Source of the DNA: Actinoplanes sichuanensis
Lineage (GTDB): Bacteria > Actinomycetota > Actinomycetes > Mycobacteriales > Micromonosporaceae
Assembly: GCF_033097365.1 (NCBI RefSeq)
Contig: NZ_AP028461.1
Span: 186,001-250,000 of the forward strand
Length of the DNA: 64,000 nt
Reading direction: 5' to 3'
The position numbers and the translations under genes were made by a program. Below are positions 51,093 to 59,643 of this stretch, piece by piece (positions within the stretch are counted from its first letter, which is position 1; each line of letters opens with the position of its first letter). The notes under the pieces are model-generated. The model was not told the origin of the DNA. It ran no database searches and worked only from the letters and a program-made list of their open reading frames with translations.

Positions 51093-52079
51093 ATGGAAGT
51101 GCTGCTCGCCGCCCCACGGTCCTTCTGCGCCGGAGTCGAACGCGCCGTCGACATGGTGGAGAACGCACTGCGCCTGCTCGGGCCACCCGTCTGGGTACGC
51201 CGCCAGATCGTCCACAACGCCCACGTCGTGACCCGCCTGGAAGCCCTCGGCGCGATCTTCGTCGATGAGCTCGACCAGATCCCGGACGGTGCCACCGTCG
51301 TCTTCTCCGCGCACGGGGTCGCGCCCGTCGTCCGCGCCGAAGCCGCCCGCCGCGGCCTGCACGTCATCGACGCCACCTGCCCGCTCGTCGCCAAGGTGCA
51401 CACCGAGGCCCGGCGCTTCGCCGCCCGCGGCGACACCGTCCTGCTGATCGGCCACGACGGGCACGACGAGGTAGAGGGCACCCTCGGCCAGATCCCCGGG
51501 ATCCGGCTGGTCGGTGACACCGCCGACGCCGCCGCGATCGAGGTCGACGATCCACGCCGGGTCGCCTACCTCACCCAGACCACGCTGGCCGCCGACGAGA
51601 CCGCCGCCATCGTCGGCACGCTGCGGGACCGGTTCCCCGAACTGACCGGACCGGAGACCGACGACATCTGCTACGCCACCACCAACCGGCAGCGGGCGGT
51701 CGCCGCCATCGCCGAGGCCAGTGACGTGGTGCTCGTCGTCGGATCGGCCAACTCCTCCAACTCGCAGCGGCTCGTCGAGGTCGCCCGTCGCAACGGCACC
51801 CCGGCACACCTCGTCGAGGACGCCGGCCAGATCCGCTCCGAGTGGGTGGCCGGGGTCCGTACCGTCGGATTGACCGCGGGCGCCTCGGCGCCGCCGCACC
51901 TGGTCGACGAGGTGATCGCCGCCCTAGCTCCGGAAATCGTCACCGAGCACCGCGTCACCGACGAGAACGTCACCTTCGTCCTGCCGCAGGCACTGCGCGA
52001 CCCGGGGGCACCCGGGTACCGGCCAGGGACTCACCCTGGGGCGACCCCGGGGTCCCGGGAGCGACAGTCGTTGCGGTAA
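51093..52079 (+). CDS. ispH: 4-hydroxy-3-methylbut-2-enyl diphosphate reductase
   Basis: A 328-residue iron-sulphur enzyme that performs the last MEP-pathway step, making IPP and DMAPP from HMBPP. The three cluster cysteines are in SFCAGVERA (Cys12), [11 protein letters not shown] and ICYATTNRQ. The substrate-binding motifs [15 protein letters not shown] and [11 protein letters not shown] are intact. A ~30-residue Pro/Gly-rich C-terminal tail is extra. It is divergent from the 2-MIB operon and shares a ~98-bp intergenic region. Actinomycetes often have another ispH elsewhere, so this copy may be tied to terpene supply; that cannot be checked here. Confidence 0.95.
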   Translation: MEVLLAAPRSFCAGVERAVDMVENALRLLGPPVWVRRQIVHNAHVVTRLEALGAIFVDELDQIPDGATVVFSAHGVAPVVRAEAARRGLHVIDATCPLVAKVHTEARRFAARGDTVLLIGHDGHDEVEGTLGQIPGIRLVGDTADAAAIEVDDPRRVAYLTQTTLAADETAAIVGTLRDRFPELTGPETDDICYATTNRQRAVAAIAEASDVVLVVGSANSSNSQRLVEVARRNGTPAHLVEDAGQIRSEWVAGVRTVGLTAGASAPPHLVDEVIAALAPEIVTEHRVTDENVTFVLPQALRDPGAPGYRPGTHPGATPGSRERQSLR

Positions 52080-52102
52080 GCGAACCAGCCAGGGAGCAGA
52101 CG

Positions 52103-52720
52103 ATGGTTGACTTCAAGATCGAGGTCGTGGTGCTACCGGTCGCCGACGTGGACCGGTCCCGTGACTTCTACCGCGACATCGGCTTCCGCGAGGACGTCGA
52201 CTTCACCGGCCCGGACGGATTCCGGGTCGTGCACCTCACCCCACCCGGATCGGCCGCGTCGATCATCATCGGCACCGGGGTCACCGACGCCGAACCCGGC
52301 TCGTCCCGGGGTGTCCACCTGATCGTCGACGACATCGTCGCCGCCCACGACCACCTGGCCGCCCACGGGGTGCCGGTCAGCGAGGTGTTCCACGACGCCG
52401 GCGGGGTCTTCCACCACGCCGGGACCACCGCCCGCGTCGACGGGCCGCACCCGGACCGGCAGTCGTACGGCTCGTTCCTGTCCTTCACCGACCCGGACGG
52501 CAACGAGTTCGTCCTCCAGGAGATCACCGAACGCCGGCCGGGCCGGATCAGCCACGTCGTCTACGACTCGGTCGCCGCCGTCGAGGCCGCCCTGCGCGAC
52601 GCGGCCGTCGCCCACGGGGAGTACGAGGCCACCGCGCTCGGTGGGAAACACGACGAGCAATGGCCCGCCTGGTACGCCGCACACATGGCACGGGCGGCCG
52701 GGCTCGATCGGGCGGCCTGA
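52103..52720 (+). CDS. Glyoxalase/VOC-family protein
   Basis: A 205-residue protein with a vicinal oxygen chelate domain: KIEVVVLPVADVDRSRDFYRDIGF at the start and SFTDPDGNEFVLQEI at ~135-150, the two beta-alpha-beta-beta-beta modules. The C-terminal ~50 residues (ATALGGKHDEQWPAWYAAHMARAAG) form an extra helical tail seen in some actinobacterial homologues. It could be a dioxygenase, a lyase or an antibiotic-binding protein; the metal ligands are incomplete to my eye, so no reaction is assigned. ATG 52103 follows AGGGAG. A strong terminator follows. Confidence 0.82.
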   Translation: MVDFKIEVVVLPVADVDRSRDFYRDIGFREDVDFTGPDGFRVVHLTPPGSAASIIIGTGVTDAEPGSSRGVHLIVDDIVAAHDHLAAHGVPVSEVFHDAGGVFHHAGTTARVDGPHPDRQSYGSFLSFTDPDGNEFVLQEITERRPGRISHVVYDSVAAVEAALRDAAVAHGEYEATALGGKHDEQWPAWYAAHMARAAGLDRAA

Positions 52721-52722
52721 AT

Positions 52723-52767
52723 CCGAATCACCCCCGGCAGGTCGAACACCCGGCGGGGGTGATTCGG
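52723..52767 (+). terminator. Terminator hairpin after the VOC gene
   Basis: A perfect 14-bp stem CCGAATCACCCCCG / CGGGGGTGATTCGG (52723-52736 with 52754-52767) with a 17-nt loop. Confidence 0.82.
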
Positions 52768-52796
52768 TGACGACCGGCCCTGGATAATCCGGAGCC

Positions 52797-53420
52797 GTGG
52801 CACAGAGCAGATATCACTCGCCGAGGCGGGCCGACGCTGCCGCCGCCACCCGGGCGGAGATCCTGGCCTGCGCCAGAGATCTGTTCATGACCAACGGGTA
52901 CGCCGGGACGACAGTCCCGCAGATCGCCCGTGCCGCCCGGGTCGCGGTGCCCACCGTCTACGCCAGCACCGGCGGTAAGGCCGACATCCTCGCCGCACTG
53001 CTCACCACGATCACCGAAGACCCGGCGTCCGGGGACGTCGCCGCCGCCATCAGCGCCGTCGACGACCCGGCCCGGGTGATCGCCATCGTCGGCGAAGGCA
53101 CATGGCACAACCATCGCCGGCACTGGGACACCATCGTCGGCCTGTTCCCACAGGCCCGCTCCGAGCCGTCGGCGGCCGCCGTCCACGCGAACATCCTGCG
53201 GCTCTACCAGGCCGCCATCGGTGTCGTCGCCGACCGCCTGGTCGAGTTGGGCGGCCTGCGCCCCGGACTGTCCCGCGACGACGTCCTGGACATCCTGTGG
53301 TTCTACTTCGGCGACGCCGCCTGGTCGGCGCTCTCCCTGGATCGCGGCTGGCCCCTGGACCGGACCCGCGACTGGTTGATCGCCGCCGCCACCGCCGCCC
53401 TCCTGCCCCCACCCGGCTGA
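52797..53420 (+). CDS. TetR-family transcriptional regulator
   Basis: A 207-residue regulator. The DNA-binding domain reads RAEILACARDLFMTNGYAGTTVPQIARAARVAVPTVYASTGGKADIL; the C-terminal domain (LGGLRPGLSRDDVLDILWFYFGDAAWSALSLDRGW) is a TetR effector fold. GTG 52797 has GGAG only 2 nt upstream, and GATAAT (52783-52788) ends 8 nt before it, so translation may be leaderless. No co-transcribed target is evident; the split-barrel gene converges on it. Ligand unknown. Confidence 0.87.
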   Translation: MAQSRYHSPRRADAAAATRAEILACARDLFMTNGYAGTTVPQIARAARVAVPTVYASTGGKADILAALLTTITEDPASGDVAAAISAVDDPARVIAIVGEGTWHNHRRHWDTIVGLFPQARSEPSAAAVHANILRLYQAAIGVVADRLVELGGLRPGLSRDDVLDILWFYFGDAAWSALSLDRGWPLDRTRDWLIAAATAALLPPPG

Positions 53421-53482
53421 TGGCCCGCCGGCCGCCGCTCAGCCGGGTCGGCCCCCGCCGGTAGGCGGTCGGGGCGGCCGCC

Positions 53483-54442
53483 TCAGCCGTCGCCCGGCGC
53501 GGTATTCGGCGGGCGATCCGGGTGGTGGGCGACGACCGGCGTCATCCGGGCCAGTTCTTCGAGGGTGCCGTCGCGGCGGGCCCGGCGGATGCCGTTCTTG
53601 GCCATCGCCCCGTTGACCGCCAGTTGCACCCGCCGTAGCGGCGGTGACGTGAACCCGCCCACGGTGTGCGGGGCGTAGACGGCCACCCCGGCGGTGACGT
53701 CGAGCCAGCCGGTGCAGATCCGGTTGGACAGCCCGATCGCCTGCGGCCCGAACGAGTGCGCGGTGAACGCCGCCCGCCGCGCCCCGGCCGGCAGGGGACC
53801 CTCCAGGAGGAGCCCGGCCGCGCTGTGCCCGGTGACCCGCACCGGCACGATCACCGGGAACCCGTCCTCCCCGCGGTAGGCGAGAACCCGGTGCGGCAGC
53901 CTCGCCACCTGCCGGAACAGTTTCGCCGGATCGTGCCGGGGAGTGCTGCCCCGGCTCGGTGGCGGCTGCGAGGCGAGTACCGGCACCGGCGCCGGTGCCT
54001 CGGTCACCCGCTCGACCGCGATGTCGATGACCACCCGCTGCTCGTGGTATTCGCGCAGCAGCCAGTCCCAGAACGGTCCGGCCGGGGTGTCCCCGAGGAA
54101 CCTGGCGACCTGTGGGGCGAGTGCCGCCAGCCGGGCCGGTGACGGCGTCAGCCCCACCGCGGCGACCCCCTGGGCCAGCACGAACCCGTCGCCGGCCGAC
54201 GCGCCGAAACCGTGCTCCCGGGTGTGGTAGGCCATCGCCACCCGTGGGTCGCGCAGGATGTGCCGCAGCTTGTGGCTGAAGGCCAGCGAGGTGGTGACGC
54301 CGATCGTCCCGGCCGCCCGGTCGGCGAGACCGGTGGGGGAGACCGGGATCGCGATCACACCGCCGGCCGGGGTGCCGTAGGCGAACACGGTCACCAGGTC
54401 CCCGGCCATCACCGTCTGCGCCGTCTCCGACCAGAGCGTCAT
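53483..54442 (-). CDS. FMN-binding split-barrel (PNPOx-like) protein
   Basis: A 319-residue cytoplasmic protein. The N-terminal half resembles pyridoxamine-phosphate-oxidase-type flavin barrels (AIPVSPTGLADRAAGTIGVTTSLAFSHKLRHILRDPRVAMAYHTREHG). The second half (LPHRVLAYRGEDGFPVIVPVRVTGHSAAGLLLEGPLPAGARRAAF) looks like a second, related barrel. It may bind FMN or F420, but the cofactor cannot be decided. ATG 54442 overlaps the hemerythrin gene stop (ATGA), so the pair is co-translated, suggesting a shared role in redox or oxygen/NO response. Confidence 0.7.
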   Translation of the reverse strand: MTLWSETAQTVMAGDLVTVFAYGTPAGGVIAIPVSPTGLADRAAGTIGVTTSLAFSHKLRHILRDPRVAMAYHTREHGFGASAGDGFVLAQGVAAVGLTPSPARLAALAPQVARFLGDTPAGPFWDWLLREYHEQRVVIDIAVERVTEAPAPVPVLASQPPPSRGSTPRHDPAKLFRQVARLPHRVLAYRGEDGFPVIVPVRVTGHSAAGLLLEGPLPAGARRAAFTAHSFGPQAIGLSNRICTGWLDVTAGVAVYAPHTVGGFTSPPLRRVQLAVNGAMAKNGIRRARRDGTLEELARMTPVVAHHPDRPPNTAPGDG

Positions 54443-55041
54443 GCGCCCAGCGCCGCGAACGTGGCGGCGGCCTGCTCCCGCATCACCGGGACCAGCGCCC
54501 GGACCGGCTCGGGCAGGCCGGACAGCATCATCGTCACCTCGTCGGCGGTGGCCACGCGCTCGAAGAAGCCGACGTTGAGGTGGGCGGCGGCCATCGGGGC
54601 GGTCGACATCACGTACGCCGAGAACTCCTCCCAATCGGTGGCGGTGACGTGCTCGCGCAGCGCCGGGAACAGCACCGGCTCCTCGTGGTCGAGGTGACGG
54701 TGCACGGTGTCGCGGACGGTCGCCGCGGCATCGGCCAGCGACGGGTCGCCGAGCGGTGCCGCCGCCAGCGCGTCCAGCGCCCCGTCCAGCTCGTGGTGCT
54801 CACCGGTGAGCCCGGCGAGCGGTGCGGACGCTCCGGGGGCGACCCGCTCGATCAGCGGCCACAACCTGTCGTCCTCGGACTCGTGGTGGTGGCGCAGGTG
54901 CGCGATGACGAAGGTCCGCAGCTCGTCCACGGCGGCCGGATCGGCCGCCGGGCGGCGGGCGGCGTCGGCCAGCAGTGTGGTGGCCGCGCGGTGCAGGTCG
55001 TGGATGACACGGGTCTCCACGACCGACTGTGGTTCAGACAT
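54439..55041 (-). CDS. Hemerythrin-domain protein
   Basis: A 200-residue helical protein with the His/Glu pattern of the HHE cation-binding fold: VIHDLHRAATTLL, IAHLRHHHESEDDRLWPLIE, LTGEHHELDGALDAL and VHRHLDHEEPVLFPALREH. It should bind a di-iron centre and sense or buffer O2, NO or oxidants. ATG 55041 is chosen; ATG 55053 is an in-frame alternative closer to the palindrome. It is the first gene of a two-gene operon with the split-barrel protein, and a 24-bp palindrome sits just upstream. Confidence 0.85.
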   Translation of the reverse strand: MSEPQSVVETRVIHDLHRAATTLLADAARRPAADPAAVDELRTFVIAHLRHHHESEDDRLWPLIERVAPGASAPLAGLTGEHHELDGALDALAAAPLGDPSLADAAATVRDTVHRHLDHEEPVLFPALREHVTATDWEEFSAYVMSTAPMAAAHLNVGFFERVATADEVTMMLSGLPEPVRALVPVMREQAAATFAALGA

Positions 55042-55054
55042 GGGCGGCACCATA

Positions 55055-55078
55055 TTGACTAGAGGGCCCTATAGTCAA
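55055..55078. promoter_or_regulatory. 24-bp near-perfect palindrome before the hemerythrin operon
   Basis: TTGACTAGAGGGCCCTATAGTCAA pairs with its reverse complement at 22 of 24 positions, with the centre AGGGCCCT. It is the type of site bound by MarR-family dimers. It lies 13 nt upstream of the hemerythrin ATG 55041, contains the only promoter-like AT-rich sequence there, and overlaps the stop codon of the next upstream gene. No MarR gene is nearby. Confidence 0.7.
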
Positions 55079-55515
55079 TTTCGGGCCTCGACCGCCTCGA
55101 TGGTCTGGTCGAGCGCCTTGCCGAGGAACGGCTTGGCCACCGTGCCCAGCAGAAACCCGACGATCCGGCCCTTGAGGTTCTTGCCGTCGCGCACCACGAC
55201 CGCGTCCAGGACGGTGGTCCCGTCCGGTCGGCGGGACAGGTTGTACGTGTGCCCGGACGCCCCGCCCCACACGTTGGAGTCGGTCGTGCGCATCACCACC
55301 CGGTACGGGTCCGACCAGTCGTAGCTGAGCCGCTCCCAGACACCACCGCCGCCCTCGGTCACGTCGGCGTGGGTCGGCCCCAGGTCGTGCACCTTCAGGA
55401 ACTCGTCCGAGCTGTTGCCGAAGATCTTCGAACGGCCCGGGCCGAAGTCGGTGATCGCGGCGATGAACTGCTCGGGCGTCACCGACATGGTCTTGTGGAA
55501 ATGGATCGTCGCCAT
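55075..55515 (-). CDS. SRPBCC (START-like) family protein
   Basis: A 146-residue protein with the polyketide-cyclase/START-like fold: the N-terminus MATIHFHKTMSVTPEQFIAAITDFGPGRSKIF, a central beta-sheet VWERLSYDWSDPYRVVMRTTDSNVW, and a long C-terminal helix VGFLLGTVAKPFLGKALDQTIEAVE. It probably binds a hydrophobic ligand. Start ATG 55515 is the natural one. It lies upstream of the hemerythrin operon on the same strand, but the palindrome between them suggests a separate promoter downstream. Confidence 0.8.
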   Translation of the reverse strand: MATIHFHKTMSVTPEQFIAAITDFGPGRSKIFGNSSDEFLKVHDLGPTHADVTEGGGGVWERLSYDWSDPYRVVMRTTDSNVWGGASGHTYNLSRRPDGTTVLDAVVVRDGKNLKGRIVGFLLGTVAKPFLGKALDQTIEAVEARN

Positions 55516-55668
55516 GTGACGAGCCTCGCCGGAAACGGCGTGCGTCGAACCCGGGTGCAACCCTGGCGGACACCCTGGCCCCGGTAGTGTCCGACGCCGG
55601 GTGGACGCGGGGAAGCCGCCGGATGGACATGCGGAAGGCTGCCGGGTGGCCGGCGGGGAAGGGCTGAC

Positions 55669-58431
55669 GTGGGACTCGAACTGCGGGGACGGCACCGGGA
55701 GCGGGAGACGCTGGACCGGTTGCTGCGCGACGTACGAGCCGGTCGCAGTCGTGTCCTGGTGCTGCGCGGCGAGCCCGGCGTCGGTAAGACCGCGCTGCTC
55801 GACTACCTGACCGAGCACGCCCCGGCCGGTCGGGTGGTCCGCTCGGCCGGGGTGGAGCCGGAGACCGAGCTCGCCTACTCGGCACTCCAGCAACTGTGCG
55901 CCCCGCTCCTGGAGCACCTCGACCGGCTCCCCGAACCGCAGCGTGACGCGCTGTCCACCGCGTTCGGCCTGAGCAGCGGCCGCCCGCCGGAGGGTCTGGT
56001 GATCGGGCTGGCCGTGCTCGGCCTGCTCGCCGAGGCGGCCGCCGAGCAGCCGCTGATCTGTGTCGTCGACGACGCCCAGTGGCTGGACCGGATGTCCGAG
56101 GTGATCCTCACCTTCGTGGCCCGCCGGCTGGACTCCGAGTCGGTCGCCCTGATCTTCGCGGTCCGCGGCACGGTCCTCGACGGGCTGCCCGACCTGCTGC
56201 TGGAAGGGCTGCCGGACGCCGAGGCCCGCGCCCTGCTCGACTCGGTGCTGCCGGGCCTGGTCGACACCCGGGTCCGCGACCGGATCGTCGCCGAGACCCG
56301 CGGCAACCCGCTCGCCCTGCTCGAACTGCCCCGCGACCTGTCCCCGGCCGAGCTGGCCTTCGGTTTCGGCCAGAGCACGAGAGAATTCGGCCAGAGCCCG
56401 AGAGGCTTCGGTCAGGGCCCGAGAGGCTTCGAGCAGAGCCCGGGAGGCTTCGGTCCGGGCCCGAGAGGAGAGGCCTCCGTCGCCGGGCGGGTCGAGGAGA
56501 CCTTCCAGCGCCGGATCGCCGCCCTGCCCGAGGACGCCCGCACCCTTTTGCTGGCCGCCGCCGTCGAACCGGTCGGTGACGTGCCGCTGCTCTGGCGGGC
56601 CGCGCAACGGCTCGGCGTCGGGCCGGAGGCGGCCGCGCCGGTCGAGGCGGCCGGACTCGTCGAGTTCGGGGCGCGGGTGCGGTTCCGGCATCCGCTCGTC
56701 CGGTCGGCCAGCCACCGGTCGGCCGGGGCCGCCGAGCTGCGGGCCGTCCACCACGCGCTCGCCGAGGTCACCGACCCCGAACGCGACCCGGACCGGCGGG
56801 CCTGGCACCGGGCGCACGCCGCGATCGGCCCGGACGAACCGGTCGCCGCCGAGCTCGAACAGTCCGCGGGCCGCGCGCTCGCCCGAGGTGGCCGGGCCGC
56901 CGCCGCGTCGTTCCTGGAACGGGCGGCCGAACTCACCATCGATCCGGAGGCGCGCGCCGCCCGTACCGTCGCCGCGGCTCGTGCCCGGTTCGCCTCCGGC
57001 GCCGTCGGCGCCGTGCCCGAACTGCTCGCCGCGGCCGAACTCGGCCCCCACGATCCGGTCCGGCAGGCCGAGATCGAGCGGCTCCGGGCCCGCGTCGCGT
57101 TCGCCGCCAACTCCGGCCGGGCCGCCGTCACCCCGCTGCTCGAAGCCGCCGACCGGTTGCGGGCCCTCGACCCGGCCGCGGCCCGGGCCACCTTCCTGGC
57201 GGCGATCGGCGCCGCGGTCAACGCCGGCCGGCTCGGCGGCGACGACCTGCGCCGCGTCGCCGAGGCGGCACGTACCGTCCCGGCCGGCGACGAACCGGCC
57301 GGGCGGCTGCTCACCGCGTTCACCACGTGGAGCCTCGACGGGCACACCGCGGCCGTGCCGCTGTTCCGCCGGGCGCTGGCCGCGGTCACCCCGGCGGACG
57401 ACCTCGACCTGCACTGGCTGGCCGGGATGGCCGAGCACGAGATCTTCGACCACACCTCGTTCCTGTCCCGCACCGAGCAGGCGGTGACGCTCGGCCGCCG
57501 CGAAGGGCTGCTGCCCAGCGTGCTCACCTTCCGGGCGACCGCGCTGATCTATTCCGGACGGTTCGCCGACGCCTCGGACCTGATCGACGAGGCCGGGGCG
57601 CTCGCCTACGCCACCGGACCGTCACCACACCCGGCCACCGTCGCGATCCTCGCCGCCCATCGCGGGCGCACCGGACCGGCGCTGGAGGCGATCGAATCGC
57701 TGCGCGTCGAGGCCGAGGCGGGCGGGGTCGGCTGGCTGATCGGCGTGGCCGGGTACGCGCGGGCGGTGCTGCACAACGGGCACGGGGACTATCCGGCCGC
57801 GCTGGCCGCCGCCCGGCAGGCCACCGGACACGACGACCTGGCGGTACTCCAGTGGGGGCTCGCGGAACTCGTCGAGGCGGCTGCGCGTACCCACGAGATG
57901 GATCTTGCCGAAGCGGCGCGGGACCGCCTCGCGGCCCGGGCCGACGCCTCGGCCGGCGGATGGGCCCGCGGCACCCGCGCGCTCGCCGACGCGCTCACCG
58001 GAATCGACCCCGACGCCTCCTACCGGGAAGCGATCGAGCAGCTCACCGGCACCGGACTCGACCTGCAGACGGCCCGGGCCCGGCTGCTCTACGGCGAGTG
58101 GCTGCGCCGGGAGAACCGCCGGGCCGACGCCCGGCTCCAGCTGCGGCCGGCGCATGACGCCTTCGCCACGATGGGCGCGGAGGGCTTCGCCGAGCGCGCC
58201 GCGCGAGAGTTGCTCGCCACCGGCGAGACCGTGCGGAAAAGGACGACGGGGGTACGGGACGAGCTCACCGCCCAGGAGGGGCAGATCGCCCGCCTGGCCG
58301 CCGCCGGCCGCACGAACCCGGAGATCGGGGCGGTGCTGTTCCTCAGCCCACGCACCGTCGAATGGCACCTGCGCAAGATCTTCGCCAAGCTCGGCGTGAC
58401 GTCCCGCCGGGAGCTGGCCACCGCCGTCTGA
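55669..58431 (+). CDS. LAL-type LuxR regulator (STAND ATPase)
   Basis: A 920-residue large ATP-binding regulator of the LuxR family. The N-terminal AAA domain starts RGRHRERETLDRLLRDV, with Walker A RGEPGVGKTALLDYL (near 32-46) and Walker B ICVVDDAQWLD. A long helical TPR-like region covers ~300-840, and the C-terminal LuxR helix-turn-helix reads LTAQEGQIARLAAAGRTNPEIG, SPRTVEWHLRKIFAKLGV. Residues ~233-267 are an in-frame array of 7-residue repeats (see 56365-56469). GTG 55669 follows GGGGAAGGG. LAL proteins activate secondary metabolism or sugar use; the target is unknown. Confidence 0.9.
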   Translation: MGLELRGRHRERETLDRLLRDVRAGRSRVLVLRGEPGVGKTALLDYLTEHAPAGRVVRSAGVEPETELAYSALQQLCAPLLEHLDRLPEPQRDALSTAFGLSSGRPPEGLVIGLAVLGLLAEAAAEQPLICVVDDAQWLDRMSEVILTFVARRLDSESVALIFAVRGTVLDGLPDLLLEGLPDAEARALLDSVLPGLVDTRVRDRIVAETRGNPLALLELPRDLSPAELAFGFGQSTREFGQSPRGFGQGPRGFEQSPGGFGPGPRGEASVAGRVEETFQRRIAALPEDARTLLLAAAVEPVGDVPLLWRAAQRLGVGPEAAAPVEAAGLVEFGARVRFRHPLVRSASHRSAGAAELRAVHHALAEVTDPERDPDRRAWHRAHAAIGPDEPVAAELEQSAGRALARGGRAAAASFLERAAELTIDPEARAARTVAAARARFASGAVGAVPELLAAAELGPHDPVRQAEIERLRARVAFAANSGRAAVTPLLEAADRLRALDPAAARATFLAAIGAAVNAGRLGGDDLRRVAEAARTVPAGDEPAGRLLTAFTTWSLDGHTAAVPLFRRALAAVTPADDLDLHWLAGMAEHEIFDHTSFLSRTEQAVTLGRREGLLPSVLTFRATALIYSGRFADASDLIDEAGALAYATGPSPHPATVAILAAHRGRTGPALEAIESLRVEAEAGGVGWLIGVAGYARAVLHNGHGDYPAALAAARQATGHDDLAVLQWGLAELVEAAARTHEMDLAEAARDRLAARADASAGGWARGTRALADALTGIDPDASYREAIEQLTGTGLDLQTARARLLYGEWLRRENRRADARLQLRPAHDAFATMGAEGFAERAARELLATGETVRKRTTGVRDELTAQEGQIARLAAAGRTNPEIGAVLFLSPRTVEWHLRKIFAKLGVTSRRELATAV
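56365..56469 (+). repeat. In-frame 21-bp minisatellite inside the LAL regulator gene
   Basis: Five 21-bp units encode F-G-Q-S-T-R-E, F-G-Q-S-P-R-G, F-G-Q-G-P-R-G, F-E-Q-S-P-G-G and F-G-P-G-P-R-G. They lie between the AAA lid (LELPRDLSPAELAFG) and the next helical domain (VAGRVEETFQRRIAALPEDAR), where LAL proteins normally have only a short linker. The reading frame is kept. Confidence 0.87.
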
Positions 58432-58434
58432 CCG

Positions 58435-59223
58435 CTACGACAGGAAATCGTCGACCAGTTTGCGGAACAACTCCGGCTGCTCCACCCACGGGCGGTGACC
58501 GGATTCGGTCATCAGCTCATAGCGGGCGTACGGATGCGCGGCCGCCACCACGCGGGCCGGGGCGGTGCCGATCATGCCGTCCGAAGCGCCCGCCACCACC
58601 AGCACCGGGGCGAGCACCGGACCCGGACGGGCGTCGCCGGCGTAGAACGCGTCGCGCAACCACGGGAGCCGGTTGGCGTGGCCCGGCACGTACTCCGAGC
58701 GCAGCTCGGGCGTCCAGCGATGCCAGTGGAACGGGACCATGAACGCCTGCGCGAACGGCCCCCGGGCCCCCGCCGCCTGCGGATACCACGGCTCGGCGGA
58801 ACGGGCCGCCCGAATCCGCGCCACCTCGCCCGGGTCGATGTCGCGCCCGGCCCGGCCGATCGGCGTCACCAGGACCAGGCGGCGGACCCGCTCCGGATGG
58901 GTCACCGCATACTCCTGCGCGGTCAGCGTCGCCGCCGAATGCGCCAAGACGTCGAGCCGGTCCAGCCCCAGGTGTTCGCGCAGCGCCTCCAGATCACGCG
59001 CCTGCGCCGTGAACGACACCGTCGACCGGTCGGACGGCACCTCGGAACGGCCACCGGCCCGCGCGTCGGCCAGGATCAGCCTTCGAGACGCCGACAACCC
59101 GCCCAGATCGCCGAGGTACCGCACGTCCATACCGGGACCGCCGGGCAGCACCACCAGCGGCGGACCGTCCCCGGCGACCTCGTAGAACAGGCGCAGGCCG
59201 TCGTGGGCGACGTAGTACGGCAT
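58435..59223 (-). CDS. Alpha/beta hydrolase
   Basis: A 262-residue hydrolase with an N-terminal GDGPPLVVLPGGPGMDVRYL (oxyanion HG-like region, GGPG as in proline iminopeptidases). The nucleophile elbow is LAHSAATL instead of G-x-S-x-G. The likely catalytic His is in ESGHRPWVEQPELFRKLVDDF, and VLVVAGASDGMI holds the acid residue. It may be an esterase or iminopeptidase. It converges tightly (3 bp) on the LAL gene. ATG 59223 is preferred, since the longer frame adds a low-complexity N-terminus with no ribosome site. Confidence 0.83.
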   Translation of the reverse strand: MPYYVAHDGLRLFYEVAGDGPPLVVLPGGPGMDVRYLGDLGGLSASRRLILADARAGGRSEVPSDRSTVSFTAQARDLEALREHLGLDRLDVLAHSAATLTAQEYAVTHPERVRRLVLVTPIGRAGRDIDPGEVARIRAARSAEPWYPQAAGARGPFAQAFMVPFHWHRWTPELRSEYVPGHANRLPWLRDAFYAGDARPGPVLAPVLVVAGASDGMIGTAPARVVAAAHPYARYELMTESGHRPWVEQPELFRKLVDDFLS

Positions 59224-59288
59224 CCGGCGATCCTGCCACGCCCGAGGGGATGGTGTTTGAGCCGTCGCCGTCGGGCAATCTTGAAGAC

Positions 59289-59606
59289 GTGAACTGGCTG
59301 GAATTCGCTCTGCTCCACGTCGACGAGCCCTGCACCGTCCGGGTGGAGGCACCCGGACGCCGCGCGATCCCCGTCGGCCCGTGCGTGATCGCCCGCCGGC
59401 CGGACGGGTTCACCCTGCTCTGCCCACCCGACACGGTCGCACCGCCCGGATCCCGGATCACCCTGCCGGCCGGCGACACCGTCGAGGTGCTCACCACGGT
59501 GCACCTGGCCGCGCACGGCACCCGGCTGCCCGAGCATCAGCAGCTCGACGTGGCACGCCGGCAGGTGGCCAGGCGACCCTGCCGGGTCTCCGGCAGACCG
59601 GGCTAA
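59289..59606 (+). CDS. Small hypothetical protein
   Basis: A 105-residue cytoplasmic protein beginning MNWLEFALLHVDEPCTVRVEAPGRRAIPVG at GTG 59289. It is beta-rich, with two cysteines and a basic C-terminal tail (DVARRQVARRPCRV). No family is recognised and no clear ribosome site precedes the GTG. It is divergent from the alpha/beta hydrolase gene and 37 bp upstream of the GGDEF-EAL gene, so it could be co-transcribed with the latter. Confidence 0.55.
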   Translation: MNWLEFALLHVDEPCTVRVEAPGRRAIPVGPCVIARRPDGFTLLCPPDTVAPPGSRITLPAGDTVEVLTTVHLAAHGTRLPEHQQLDVARRQVARRPCRVSGRPG

Positions 59607-59643
59607 CCCTCAAGATCGGCGCGCCGGACCCGATAGGTCGGGA

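Noticed and set aside
53421..53482. GC-rich inverted repeats between the TetR and split-barrel genes as a terminator
   Set aside because: Only short imperfect stems can be drawn; not strong enough to list.
55516..57453. N-terminal extension of the SRPBCC gene across the LAL regulator
   Set aside because: The extension is antisense to a confident LuxR-family gene; the SRPBCC fold starts normally at ATG 55515.
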